A stretch of 64,000 nt of DNA from Vibrio gazogenes (GTDB taxonomy: Bacteria > Pseudomonadota > Gammaproteobacteria > Enterobacterales > Vibrionaceae), in contig NZ_CP092587.1 of NCBI RefSeq assembly GCF_023920225.1, positions 1,488,001-1,552,000 of the forward strand. Direction: 5' to 3'. This document shows positions 9,275-18,116 of this stretch, in pieces; position 1 is the first letter of the stretch, and every line of letters starts with the position of its first letter. The translations under genes and the position numbers were made by a program. The notes under the pieces were generated by a model. The model saw only the letters and a list, made by a program, of their open reading frames with translations. It had not been told where the DNA came from and ran no database searches.

Positions 9275-9541
9275 TTATGCGTCAAACAGACCTAAATTTT
9301 CTTTAGCATAAGCTTCGAATTCAGTACAGCCACCAATATGAGTCTGGTCGATGAAGATTTGCGGTACGGTTTCAACGGGCTTACCTACGGTTTTTTCCAA
9401 ATCAGCTTTACTGATGCCTTCTGCTTGGATATCAACGTAGCGGAAATTAAAATTGTCACGTTTTTCTTTCAACGTTTCTGCATGTTCTTTTGCCCGAACA
9501 CAGAATGGGCAGCCGGGACGACCAAAGATCACTACAAACAT
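9275..9541 (-). CDS. grxA: Glutaredoxin 1 (GrxA)
   Basis: Small glutathione-dependent dithiol oxidoreductase of 88 residues. The redox motif CPFC sits at residues 11-14, preceded by MFVVIFGRPG, and the cis-proline/GSH-binding part TVPQIFIDQTHIGG is near residue 60. It reduces ribonucleotide reductase and protein disulfides in the cytosol. ATG 9541 has AAGGAG 6 nt upstream; an in-frame ATG five codons earlier overlaps that site and is rejected. In E. coli the gene belongs to the OxyR regulon; no OxyR site was identified here. Confidence 0.95.
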   Translation of the reverse strand: MFVVIFGRPGCPFCVRAKEHAETLKEKRDNFNFRYVDIQAEGISKADLEKTVGKPVETVPQIFIDQTHIGGCTEFEAYAKENLGLFDA

Positions 9542-9657
9542 AACTTTCTCCTTCATGTGTTGTTGGCGTAACTATGCCTGAAGTCACTTCGGAAATAAAG
9601 TTAGATCTACCTCTTGTTTTAATAGATTAAAACGATGTAATCGATGACCTACCACTG

Positions 9658-9686
9658 AAAAAATATGGGCCACAAATGGCCCATAT
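9658..9686 (-). terminator. hexR terminator
   Basis: ATATGGGCC/GGCCCATAT 9-bp stem with loop ACAAAT; on the minus strand it runs into six T. It lies 33 bp downstream of the hexR stop. Confidence 0.9.
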
Positions 9687-9718
9687 GAGATGAAAATTTA
9701 AGGATATGATGTTCAGTG

Positions 9719-10573
9719 TCAGAACTGAGGCAATTTATCGTAGCGGGAATCTTTCAAGACATCTTTCACTCGTTTGAGGTTTTCCCGAAATCCTGAACCG
9801 CGACGTAATGTAAACCCGGTTGCAAGCACGTCAATGACCGTCATCTGAACCACTCTGCTTGCCATCGGCATATAGACATCAGTATCTTCCGGGACGTCAA
9901 GACAGATGGAGAGTGAACTGACCTGATCGAGCGGTGAGTCTTTGGCAGTGATGGCGATGACGGTTGCACCATTCTGTTTGGCGAGATGTGCGATCTCAAC
10001 CTGACTCTTCGTCCGGCCAGTATGAGAGATCAGTACAACAACATCATTATCGGTGCAATTGATACAACTCATTCGCTGCATGACAATATCTTCAAAACAA
10101 GAGATCGGAATATTAAAACGAATAAACTTATTCTGCGCGTCACGTGCGACTGCGGAAGATGCCCCTAAGCCAAAAAATGAGATTCTCTTGGCTTGTGTCA
10201 GCAAATCAACGGCACGGTTAATTTGTGCGGCATCGATGCTGTTTTTGGCAACATCAAGGCAAGCCATGGTGGATTCAAAAATCTTATGCGTGTATGCATC
10301 GGGGCCATCATCTTCTTCGACATTACGGTTCACATACGGTGTTCCGTTTGCCAGACTTTGGGCAAGATGAAGCTTAAAGTCAGGAAAGCCTTTGGTATCT
10401 AAACGACGACAGAAACGGTTGACCGTAGGCTCACTCACATCAGCCATTTTGGCAAGGGTCGCAATACTGGAATGGATTGCAGTTTGCGGTGATGCCATGA
10501 TGACTTCTGCGACTTTGCGTTCAGACTTGCTAAAATTTTCCAGATTTTTTTGAATTTTTTCTAATGTATTCAT
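9719..10573 (-). CDS. hexR: HexR, RpiR-family regulator of central carbon metabolism
   Basis: Transcription factor with an amino-terminal helix-turn-helix of the RpiR family (residues 1-77, including MADVSEPTVNRFCRRL) and a carboxy-terminal SIS sugar-phosphate isomerase-like domain (about 120-260, with FFGLGASSAVARDAQNKF). In gamma-proteobacteria HexR senses 2-keto-3-deoxy-6-phosphogluconate and controls glucose catabolism and gluconeogenesis genes. The start at 10573 (MNTLEKIQKNLENFSKSE) is the conserved one; an ATG eight codons upstream is possible but less typical. It has its own terminator and stands alone. Confidence 0.95.
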   Translation of the reverse strand: MNTLEKIQKNLENFSKSERKVAEVIMASPQTAIHSSIATLAKMADVSEPTVNRFCRRLDTKGFPDFKLHLAQSLANGTPYVNRNVEEDDGPDAYTHKIFESTMACLDVAKNSIDAAQINRAVDLLTQAKRISFFGLGASSAVARDAQNKFIRFNIPISCFEDIVMQRMSCINCTDNDVVVLISHTGRTKSQVEIAHLAKQNGATVIAITAKDSPLDQVSSLSICLDVPEDTDVYMPMASRVVQMTVIDVLATGFTLRRGSGFRENLKRVKDVLKDSRYDKLPQF

Positions 10574-10898
10574 AGTGTTCACACGGGGAAAGAACATTTC
10601 AGGAATTCGACCTGATCACTGGCGATATCGAATCATGATACCCAAAGCATTCAACATTCATCACGAAGTGGGCATGGGAAATGAGTATAAACGTATGAGC
10701 CGGTAATTCTGTAACATTTCGGGTTATCAGATGATAAGAATATGACAGGCCTCAAACTAAATTTCATATGATCCCCTAATTTTACCGCTAAATCCGACAA
10801 AACAGTATTTCTCCAAGACAAAATGATTCATTTCTTACATCAGTCAGAAATAAAATTTCAGCAGATGTGATCGAGTGACCGAAAACAGAAGATGCATA
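10574..10898. other. Intergenic region, hexR promoter and panP 3' end
   Basis: About 325 bp. It should contain the hexR promoter on the minus strand and the end of the panP transcript. I found no clear HexR palindrome, no terminator for panP and no additional ORF. Confidence 0.5.
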
Positions 10899-12572
10899 TT
10901 ATATGTTGCTTGACAGAATGCTTTCTGCTGAGCGTTGGATTTGACGCAGTAATGTCGGGGCGAGTGTGGCAATATGCCGCTGTTCTTCTAAAACTGCATG
11001 TAAGATATCTTTTGTAGTTAACGGGTTGGCAAGCACGACACGGAAAACAATGGTATTGAGGTACTGCCAACGTTTTGGTGTCAGTTGCGTTCGGGAAACA
11101 AATGACTTTCCGGATTCTCTTTGCTTTTTCTGAATAAATTTTGTCAGTTCGTTCAATTGTTGATTGAGTTGGGCGAGCGTATCACCAGAGCTGTGTTGCA
11201 AGGCGAGACGTGCTTGTTGAGGAACATAACGATAAGTCAGTAAACACAGCTCAGGCTCTGAAACGAGTTCGAAGTCATCCTGCTGACCAATGAGATCGGC
11301 AAAATAAGCCGCTTTTTGAATACTTTCATTGATCAGCAATTCATAACCCGCACGACTGATGATATGCATACATGCATAAACCAACATTGCCATGCCGGAG
11401 CGGGAGCCTTCGAGTGTCCGGCTACCTAAATCTTTCGAGCCTTCGCGAAGAATATATTGGGCATGATGCTCAATCGCATGGCTTGATGTGGGTGATTTAA
11501 ATATCACCATTCCAGCGCCCATCGGGAGGTAGAGTTGTTTATGGGCATCGATGGTCACTGAATCGGCTTGTTCGATACCGTTTAACAGATGACGGTATTG
11601 ATGCGACATCAATGTTGCACCACCCCATGCTGCATCGACATGGAAATGACACTGTTCCTGCTGACAGATTGCGGCCATTTCAGCGAGCGGATCGATATTG
11701 CCTGTTTCCGTTGTCCCGGCAACACCGACCACTGCAAATGGTAAGATCTGTTGTTGCTTCAGCCGTTGAATAGTTGTTTTTAGCTCGTCGGGTATAATTC
11801 GATTATGTTCATCCGTCGGAATGACAACTAGACCTTGCTGGCCGATTCCCAGTAAATCCGCTGCTTTTTTTAACGAATAATGACCGCGTTCGGAGACCAG
11901 AATTGCTAATCCTTCATAGCCATAATGTTTCATGGCTCGGAACAGACCTTCCTTCTCGACCCCCTGAAATGTACCCTGAGCTTTGAGTGCATTATTGCGG
12001 GCGACCCATAGGGCCGTGATATTGGCGATCGTTCCACCTGAGCAAAATGCTCCCAGTGAATGGTTGGCACTATGCATCCACTGAGTATAGAACTCTTCAT
12101 TACCCGCATAGATCAGTCGGTGTAACATGCCGATGACTTGACGTTCGAGTGGTGTAAAGGCTTTTGATGTTTCAATTTTGACTAGATTTTGATTCAGAGC
12201 AATCATGATTTTGGACAGCGGCATCAAAAAATAGGGGAGTGCCGATGTCATATGACCGATAAAGCTAGGAGCCGATGTATGAACCGACTGAGCAACGACC
12301 TTATCCAACAAATGCTGGGTATGTTCAGAGACAAATGTCGGTTGTTCCGGAATCTGTGAAGATAGGAAATCTTGCTCAATTGTTTTTAGCGGTTTTTCTT
12401 CGGAAACGATATGCTCTCGTAAGAACTGATTGAGGTTCTGAGAAATTTCTTCTTCGATTTGGGTCAGTGTGGACCCAGGACCTTCCGGTACGGTAAAAAT
12501 TCGAAGCAGGCTATCAAAATTGGCTTCCGCTGTTTTGTTTTTTACAACCATAAAGCTATCAAATTGTGTCAT
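10899..12572 (-). CDS. panP: PLP-dependent aspartate 1-decarboxylase PanP
   Basis: Group II amino-acid decarboxylase, 557 residues. The Schiff-base lysine is in the signature TIDAHKQLYLPMGAGM, and the substrate/PLP region HVDAAWGG lies just ahead. Proteins of this size and wording in Vibrio and relatives are PanP, which makes beta-alanine from aspartate for coenzyme A synthesis in organisms that lack the pyruvoyl enzyme PanD. Glutamate decarboxylase-type annotation is the common alternative. The start at 12572 (MTQFDSFMVVKNKTAE) has a weak ribosome binding site. Transcribed alone, upstream of hexR. Confidence 0.85.
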   Translation of the reverse strand: MTQFDSFMVVKNKTAEANFDSLLRIFTVPEGPGSTLTQIEEEISQNLNQFLREHIVSEEKPLKTIEQDFLSSQIPEQPTFVSEHTQHLLDKVVAQSVHTSAPSFIGHMTSALPYFLMPLSKIMIALNQNLVKIETSKAFTPLERQVIGMLHRLIYAGNEEFYTQWMHSANHSLGAFCSGGTIANITALWVARNNALKAQGTFQGVEKEGLFRAMKHYGYEGLAILVSERGHYSLKKAADLLGIGQQGLVVIPTDEHNRIIPDELKTTIQRLKQQQILPFAVVGVAGTTETGNIDPLAEMAAICQQEQCHFHVDAAWGGATLMSHQYRHLLNGIEQADSVTIDAHKQLYLPMGAGMVIFKSPTSSHAIEHHAQYILREGSKDLGSRTLEGSRSGMAMLVYACMHIISRAGYELLINESIQKAAYFADLIGQQDDFELVSEPELCLLTYRYVPQQARLALQHSSGDTLAQLNQQLNELTKFIQKKQRESGKSFVSRTQLTPKRWQYLNTIVFRVVLANPLTTKDILHAVLEEQRHIATLAPTLLRQIQRSAESILSSNI

Positions 12573-12691
12573 GGCCTATTTTGGCGGGACAATCTAAACG
12601 AAAACCTAGTGAATGTCCCGTATTAATTGATGGGTTTGCCCAAACAGCGACTGTCTGCATGATGGCTGTTCGGCGTCTCAATCGTCAGAGG

Positions 12692-13612
12692 TTAAAATCC
12701 AGATGAATGAATAATCGAACGAATCTGAGATTTAAAGTCGTTATCTGATAAGTTACTTAGTTCATATAAGACTTCCGCACCCGTTGCGTTGATTTCAACC
12801 TCATGATCGTCAATGCTTTCATCTTGCTCGCGAAATAACAGTAAGTGGTAAGCAATCTTGGCAATATCAAGATAAGAAACCTCTTTGGGTTTATGTGGTC
12901 TCTCTCTGTTGGATGCCACAGAAAGAAAGTCCTGATCAAATCCCCATGTTTTGAGGACATGATAGCTGGTTCGGTTACAGCGAGATTCAAAAATACGCAT
13001 AGCCAAGTCATGATCAAGGTAGTTGCCTTGTTCAAGATAGAGATGGTACTCATTGAGTAAACAGAATAACCCGATATCCGCTAATAGACCGACCAGCAAT
13101 GCTTTGTCTGATTCCAGATAAGCATATTCCTGTGGGTCCAGCTGTTTAAATGCATTGGTGACCAAGACCATCGTTGCACATAGCTTTCGTGAGTTGGTCG
13201 CACTTTGACGCAGGATCTGATTACAGTCATCCTGAAGATTCACCGAGTATTTCATTTGTTTCACTGCTTGTGCAGTGACAATGTCTCTGACCCGAAAAAT
13301 TCCCAGTCTGGATACAGCGGTGTTGATATCGCTATAGGCAATACTTCTTGAATTAAAAATGACGGAATTCGCAATACGTAGGACAACCGCCGTTAAGCCC
13401 GGATCATCGATCAGACATTCCGCGACATCAGTGACAGTCGTCGCTTCATCCAAACAGAGTTTCTGGATTTCCAGCACAACCTGAGGGATCGGAGGGAGTT
13501 CTATCTTTCCGCTTCGTATAGACAATTCAACCAGTTGGGCAAATTCGGTTTCAATCGCCTGAAATAAGGCTTGTTGATCACTCGGAAGCCAAAAAAAAGA
13601 GACGTGATTCAT
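12692..13612 (-). CDS. HDOD domain protein
   Basis: A 306-residue cytosolic protein with one HDOD domain (roughly residues 35-235; core IELPPIPQVVLEIQKL followed by LADIGLFCLLNEY). HDOD is a degenerate HD fold found in signalling proteins and regulators of motility and competence; it usually lacks hydrolase activity. No GGDEF, EAL or receiver domain is attached. It is divergent from tfoX across about 320 bp. The role is unknown. The ribosome binding site before ATG 13612 is weak. A run of eight A lies 13 to 20 bp inside the coding start and could be slippage-prone. Confidence 0.85.
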   Translation of the reverse strand: MNHVSFFWLPSDQQALFQAIETEFAQLVELSIRSGKIELPPIPQVVLEIQKLCLDEATTVTDVAECLIDDPGLTAVVLRIANSVIFNSRSIAYSDINTAVSRLGIFRVRDIVTAQAVKQMKYSVNLQDDCNQILRQSATNSRKLCATMVLVTNAFKQLDPQEYAYLESDKALLVGLLADIGLFCLLNEYHLYLEQGNYLDHDLAMRIFESRCNRTSYHVLKTWGFDQDFLSVASNRERPHKPKEVSYLDIAKIAYHLLLFREQDESIDDHEVEINATGAEVLYELSNLSDNDFKSQIRSIIHSSGF

Positions 13613-13767
13613 ATTTATCAGATTCGTTGCTATTTACGTTATTTTAGCGTTGCACTGACGGCACCGCAATGAATTATCGGTGCGTTATAAAAAATATTGA
13701 TTTTACGGTTTCAAATTGAGAATACACACGCATATTTATTATCTCTGTGTGATTGCTCTAGTTTTGA

Positions 13768-13783
13768 TGGGACTCATTTCACA
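13768..13783 (+). promoter_or_regulatory. Candidate CRP site upstream of tfoX
   Basis: TGGGA-N6-TCACA, one mismatch from TGTGA-N6-TCACA. CRP control of tfoX is known in V. cholerae, so the site is plausible, but it rests on a single sequence match. Confidence 0.4.
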
Positions 13784-13833
13784 CCCCTTGCCGAGATTTT
13801 AGAAATCAATTCGTTATATCTTTTAAACCGACA

Positions 13834-13885
13834 ATAGGACGATAGCTCGGACGTTCCTGCTATGAATCTCCGAGTTATCGCCTAT
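13834..13885 (+). promoter_or_regulatory. Stable stem-loop in the tfoX 5' leader
   Basis: ATAGG-A-CGATAGCTCGG pairs with CCGAGTTATCG-CCTAT: 16 base pairs with one G-U pair and a single bulged A, closing a 19-nt loop. It ends 47 nt before the tfoX ATG. In V. cholerae the tfoX leader is structured and is opened by the sRNA TfoR; this hairpin is a candidate for that control element. The pairing is seen; the function is inferred. Confidence 0.6.
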
Positions 13886-13932
13886 GACGTCAGCCTGAAA
13901 TATACATATAACGACTACCGAGGCTAGGGTAA

Positions 13933-14538
13933 ATGATAGCAACAAAATTTTTTGATTACTTAATGGAAAGAGAAAACTTTGACACGAAGTCAATATTTGG
14001 GGATATAGGGCTATTTTGGCAAGATGCCATGTTTGCTTTAATCAGCACTAATCATATTTATATTCGAGGAGGCGGTGTTCTGGATGAAAAATTAAATGCG
14101 CTAAATTGCTCAAAATATGTCTTTGTTAAAAAACAAAGTATTTCTAAAGTGAATTATTATGATGTTACTGAATTGTTTCAATCCGGTTATCCTTATTTGG
14201 GAGAGTTGATCAGCCGTTCCAAGGCATTGGCTATTTTTCAGAAAAAGCAAAAGTATTCATTATCGAACCGACGTTTGAGGGATTTACCCAATTTACACTT
14301 GACTATCGAGCGAATGATGAAGAAATCGGGGATTCCGGATGTTGCCACATTCTTTAAATTGGGTGCTTTGAAAGCTTTTATCAAAGTTAGGCAACTGTAC
14401 GGCACAACGACAGATATTAAACTGTTATGGAAGTTTGTGGGAGCCATTGAAGAAATTCACTGGAAGCTGATCCCGGAAAAGCGCAAGCAGCAGTTGTTGA
14501 CTGAATGCTGCATCCTGATGGGAATAGAGGAGGGATAA
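13933..14538 (+). CDS. tfoX: TfoX/Sxy-family competence regulator
   Basis: A 201-residue protein with the TfoX amino-terminal domain (1-95, including FGDIGLFWQDAMFAL and a YIRGGGVLD segment) and the TfoX carboxy-terminal domain (105-195, starting RRLRDLPNLHLTIERMMKKSGI). It acts with CRP to switch on natural-competence and, in Vibrio, type VI secretion genes, in response to chitin. The wording in the first domain (RGG, NYYDVTELF) fits TfoX better than its paralogue TfoY. AGG and AGGG runs lie just upstream of ATG 13933. The leader contains a stem-loop and a possible CRP site. Confidence 0.88.
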   Translation: MIATKFFDYLMERENFDTKSIFGDIGLFWQDAMFALISTNHIYIRGGGVLDEKLNALNCSKYVFVKKQSISKVNYYDVTELFQSGYPYLGELISRSKALAIFQKKQKYSLSNRRLRDLPNLHLTIERMMKKSGIPDVATFFKLGALKAFIKVRQLYGTTTDIKLLWKFVGAIEEIHWKLIPEKRKQQLLTECCILMGIEEG

Positions 14539-14545
14539 TATTAAA

Positions 14546-14569
14546 CAGCCAAGTCGCTTAACTTGGCTG
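14546..14569. terminator. Convergent hairpin between tfoX and the outer-membrane gene
   Basis: CAGCCAAGT/ACTTGGCTG 9-bp stem with 6-nt loop, 8 bp after tfoX. On the minus strand it is followed by TTTAATATT, on the plus strand only by TATTAGTT, so it serves the minus-strand gene better. Confidence 0.65.
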
Positions 14570-14603
14570 TATTAGTTATGAGTAATTAGGTCAATTGTTC
14601 AAA

Positions 14604-15152
14604 TCAATATTTGAAGCGGGCGCTTAAAATGATTTGATCGTCATATGTGTCATTAAAGCGAGCTTCAGCTGCAACCGAAAACAGTTCTGTTGAGTGGAAG
14701 CGAGCATAAGCAGCACCCAACCAGTCGTCGTTGTCGTCAATACTTAGATAGCCCACTTTACCACCGACTTCAAGTTGTGGTCCTAACCACTGGCGAACGC
14801 CCAGATTCAATTCCATACCGGTATCACTACCTCGGGAATCATCGTGATCAACCATGCGGACTAACATTTCACCGGTGAAATCAGCCCAGTTGTTAATAGG
14901 GGCGTGGAAGCCTAAGCCACCTGTTAGATCGTAATCACCTTCAAGTTTTGAATCGACTCGTCCTATCACATGTGCGTTGGGATGAACTGACATACTAAAA
15001 CCTGCGCCATAAGTATTGGGACTAATACCTATTCGAGCTTCATAGTAGTCATAACTGAAGTTGCTCATCACCGATGGACTATTTGGATCTACCGCTGCAA
15101 ATGTATAACCAGAGGCTAGTAACAACACTGCCGCACTAATAATTTTACGCAT
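14604..15152 (-). CDS. Small outer-membrane beta-barrel protein of unknown function
   Basis: 182 residues with a clear signal peptide (MRKIISAAVLLLASGYTFAA, cleavage near residue 19-20). The mature part alternates polar and hydrophobic residues in the manner of an 8-stranded barrel, is rich in Gly, Asp and Tyr, and ends in ARFKY, an aromatic carboxy terminus recognised by the BAM complex. It resembles OmpX/OmpA-barrel-sized proteins. I know no function. The upstream region has a long imperfect direct repeat, suggesting regulated expression. Confidence 0.75.
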   Translation of the reverse strand: MRKIISAAVLLLASGYTFAAVDPNSPSVMSNFSYDYYEARIGISPNTYGAGFSMSVHPNAHVIGRVDSKLEGDYDLTGGLGFHAPINNWADFTGEMLVRMVDHDDSRGSDTGMELNLGVRQWLGPQLEVGGKVGYLSIDDNDDWLGAAYARFHSTELFSVAAEARFNDTYDDQIILSARFKY

Positions 15153-15467
15153 AACCGAACCTATCTTATTTAGAATCCCTGTAAAATGGCAGTAATTCTG
15201 CCTTCAATCAACCCTTTAACACATCATAAACCGGATGAAAGGCATAATGCTACCTTAAGAGTGTCATGCTTTTGTCGTGTGAGTGAATCGTATTGCAAAT
15301 ACAATGCCATAAATGAGAGCCAAAACACATCATAACGTGGATAAAAAGGCGATAACTATTTCCACTTAAAAGCATTTGAAAGCGAATGACTATCGAAGAC
15401 CGTTCAATCATATCATCTTCCCAAAGTCACCTTTAACTACTTGTTTGAATTACTCGTCTTGTTTGAA
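15153..15467. other. Region upstream of the outer-membrane gene
   Basis: About 315 bp with no gene. It carries two imperfect copies of a ~31-bp direct repeat (15218-15247 and 15324-15355) and the non-coding copy of an 18-bp tandem duplication (from 15440), both reported as findings. Confidence 0.6.
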
Positions 15468-15968
15468 TTACTCGCCAAATTCACGACGTCGTTGTGAAAG
15501 TGCTGTAAGTATTTCCGCTGTGTCCAGTATTTTCATCCAGGGTGACAGATCAGATTCGTTCTGAATCATATACTGAGTGAGTTGGTGTTTAATGGTTTGG
15601 CGAAGCGCATCGCCTTGCCAAGGTTTACTGATATAAAAATCCAAACCAGCATGGTTAATCGCTTTGACGGTATCATCAAGGCCAGCCTGTCCGGTCAAAA
15701 GAATCTTGCGTGCCTTTGCTGTTTGCGGATCGGCATTGAGCTCTATCAGAAATTGAATCCCTGTCTGTTCCGGCATAATGTGATCACAAAGAATCAGTGC
15801 CAGAGGGATCTCTTGTTGTTGACAGTCAGACAAGACTTCTTTTGCTTCCGATACCGACTGGGCTGCTTCAACGACGAAATCATCTTCAAAACAGTCGAGG
15901 TCTTGGACCACGCTGTCTAAAATCTCCCGTTCGTCATCAACACAGAGGATCAAATAACGTTGATTCAT
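15468..15968 (-). CDS. CheY-like response regulator with short C-terminal tail
   Basis: 166 residues. An intact receiver domain covers residues 5-130: acidic pair D11-D12, phosphoacceptor D62 (ILCDHIMPEQTG), T92 (LLTGQAG) and K115 (ISKPW). The ~40-residue tail contains no DNA-binding motif. ATG 15968 has AAGGAG 7 nt upstream; in-frame ATGs further up overlap that site. It lies 24 bp after the kinase gene and is surely co-transcribed with it, so it is the natural phosphorylation partner. The output is unknown. Its stop codon sits in an 18-bp tandem duplication. Confidence 0.88.
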   Translation of the reverse strand: MNQRYLILCVDDEREILDSVVQDLDCFEDDFVVEAAQSVSEAKEVLSDCQQQEIPLALILCDHIMPEQTGIQFLIELNADPQTAKARKILLTGQAGLDDTVKAINHAGLDFYISKPWQGDALRQTIKHQLTQYMIQNESDLSPWMKILDTAEILTALSQRRREFGE

Positions 15969-15992
15969 AGCGTGCTCCTTCATCATCACTCT

Positions 15993-17945
15993 TCATGGTT
16001 GCATGTGTTTATCAATGCCCGATTGAACGAGGGGGAGATAAACATCAATCGTTGTGCCTTCACCCACTTGTGAATTGAGTTGAATCCAGCCTTGGTGTTG
16101 TTGAATAATCTGCTGACAAACTGAAAGGCCGATCCCGAGACCGAAGTTTCCTTCTTTTTTGGTGGTAAAGTTTAGTTCAAAAATTCTATCTTGGAGTTCA
16201 GCCGGAATGCCTGTCCCATTATCGTTCACGGTAACACACAAGTAAGCGCGATGTTGATGTTCGACCTGACGGGTGTGTATTTCAATCTTGCCATTGTGTT
16301 CAGGAAGCGCATCGAGTGCATTCGACAGTAGGTTGACCCAGACTTGCTGTAATGCGGTAGGCTGGCCATAAACTAATGAATTTTCTGCATATTCTTTAAT
16401 CAGTTGATATCTTTTGAGTCGGTTTTCAAAAATGACCAAGGTATCTTCAATGCCCTCATGAATATTGACGGGAAGATAGCCTTCATCGTCTTTACGCGCA
16501 TAACTTTTCAGACCTTTGACCATATCTGTGATCCGTTGAGCGCAGATAAGCACGGACCGCAGCGCATTACCTGTTTTCATATAATGCTCAAGCTGATGAA
16601 CGTACGCTTTGGCATCAGTCTTGTCTGTTGTGAGCTGTTCGATGAGCTCACGATCATGATCCAGTTGTAATTTGACTAATTTTTTGGCGAGGCTGCGATC
16701 CGGCAACTGATTTTCCAGTGCTTTCACCCGCTGTCTCTCTTCTGATGTTGAAAGCGGTGAGACGGTCATGGCACGGTGCAGTAACGCTGTTGCTTGCTCT
16801 GTCAACGCCGGTGTGTGTGTATTGAACACCCACTGAATTTGCTCGGTCAGCGTTTCAGCGCCGCGTTGAATTGCTGCAACGGGGTTATTCAGTTCATGGG
16901 CGACCCCAGCCACAAGTTGACCGAGGACGGCAAGCTTCTCCCGTTCTACTAACTGTTGCTGCGTTGCTTCCAGTGACTCGAGCGTTTTCTGTAATTCCAG
17001 CTTTGTGGTAATACTACGCTGTAGGCGTCGGTTAAAATGACGTAAAAGTAAATTAGTGAACAGCGGTAATAGTTGACTGTTGGAATGCATCACCTTGGCA
17101 AAAACCTCTCGATCAAGCTTGATGACATGGGTTTTGGTCAGGGTGACAGCCGTTGAGAATGAAGCCTCTCCGGTCACAAATGACATCCCACCGACCAGAT
17201 TTCCTTTTTGATGCCGGACGACTTCGCGTTCATGACCCAGTTCATCTCGCTTAAACAGGGCAACCTCTCCTTGCGTGATAAACCAGAGAAACTGATTTTC
17301 TTCGCCTTCCTGGGTGAGCAGGTGATTCGGGGAGTAAGTCCGGCACGCGTGGGTTTCATCCTTTTGCTCAAAGAAAGCATACAGGAGAACGATCACCTTT
17401 TCTGCCAGTTCTGTGTCACTCATCTGATGATAATCATGAATAAATCCCTGACGAAAATGTCGCATGGAATTATCCACATGGGCGCGTAAGAGCTGTTTCT
17501 GGTCGAGTACTTGACTGTAGTCTAATAAGTTGTCAGATTCGGTGTCGAGAATGAATTGGGTCAGCTCTTTGTAGGCGGTTTGGTACAATATTTGGTCAGG
17601 CAGTGGCTTGGTGAGTGCGTGATCCAATCTTCCTTCATTGACGGCAGACAGAATGACCTGAATATCTTTCCCCGCACTGATGAGTACTTTTCTGGCATCC
17701 TTGGTATGTGATTGTTTGTCAAGCTGAATTAAGAAATCTGCGCCATTGAGTGCATCATGATGGCAGGCGATCACTAAAGCAACAATTTGTGAACGTTGAT
17801 GAATAAAATCCAGTGTATACTGCGCGTCGCTGATAGAATCGACGCAATATAGATCGAACAGGCCAGTGAAAGGGGTCAGTTCATGCTGATACTGTTCCAC
17901 ACTGATCGGGTTGTTATCTAAGCAGATAATCGCGTAGTGGTTCAC
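15993..17945 (-). CDS. Cytosolic histidine kinase with pseudo-receiver and cNMP-like domains
   Basis: About 650 residues without membrane segments. Order: receiver-like domain (1-130); cyclic-nucleotide-binding-like domain (about 200-310); coiled coil (315-338); HisKA with H350 (VAHELNNPVAAI) and a ~100-residue insertion; HATPase with N542 (NLLSNALDAL), DNGTGIP at 575 and GLGIGLS at 602. The kinase core is intact. The receiver lacks its phosphoacceptor (A60, next residue C61) and has D10-N11 instead of an acidic pair. The cNMP fold lacks the usual Glu and Arg of the phosphate-binding cassette (GGMSFVTGEASFSTAV). I chose GTG 17945, which aligns with the regulator's start; a TTG at 17987 would add 14 residues. 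Confidence 0.85.
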   Translation of the reverse strand: MNHYAIICLDNNPISVEQYQHELTPFTGLFDLYCVDSISDAQYTLDFIHQRSQIVALVIACHHDALNGADFLIQLDKQSHTKDARKVLISAGKDIQVILSAVNEGRLDHALTKPLPDQILYQTAYKELTQFILDTESDNLLDYSQVLDQKQLLRAHVDNSMRHFRQGFIHDYHQMSDTELAEKVIVLLYAFFEQKDETHACRTYSPNHLLTQEGEENQFLWFITQGEVALFKRDELGHEREVVRHQKGNLVGGMSFVTGEASFSTAVTLTKTHVIKLDREVFAKVMHSNSQLLPLFTNLLLRHFNRRLQRSITTKLELQKTLESLEATQQQLVEREKLAVLGQLVAGVAHELNNPVAAIQRGAETLTEQIQWVFNTHTPALTEQATALLHRAMTVSPLSTSEERQRVKALENQLPDRSLAKKLVKLQLDHDRELIEQLTTDKTDAKAYVHQLEHYMKTGNALRSVLICAQRITDMVKGLKSYARKDDEGYLPVNIHEGIEDTLVIFENRLKRYQLIKEYAENSLVYGQPTALQQVWVNLLSNALDALPEHNGKIEIHTRQVEHQHRAYLCVTVNDNGTGIPAELQDRIFELNFTTKKEGNFGLGIGLSVCQQIIQQHQGWIQLNSQVGEGTTIDVYLPLVQSGIDKHMQP

Positions 17946-18116
17946 AATGTTCTCACGGATAAGAATATTTTTCAGAAACTTTACCAAGGTTTTACTGATG
18001 GGGATGAGAGCTAAGTTCTATAATGAGCGGTTTGTCGGTGAAAAGAAATGAAACAGTCTGGATTGCATGATTGATATGGATGTCATCGATAAATGCCATT
18101 GAGAGTGTAAGGATAA

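Larger units (their letters stand above)
13613..13932. other. Divergent intergenic region between the HDOD gene and tfoX
   Basis: About 320 bp holding the tfoX promoter and long leader. A CRP-like site (13768-13783) and a stable stem-loop (13834-13885) are listed separately. No ORF is supported here. Confidence 0.6.

Noticed and set aside
10621..10790. HexR autoregulatory site upstream of hexR
   Set aside because: TGTAA-type half-sites occur but no palindrome close to TGTAATTAAATTACA is present.
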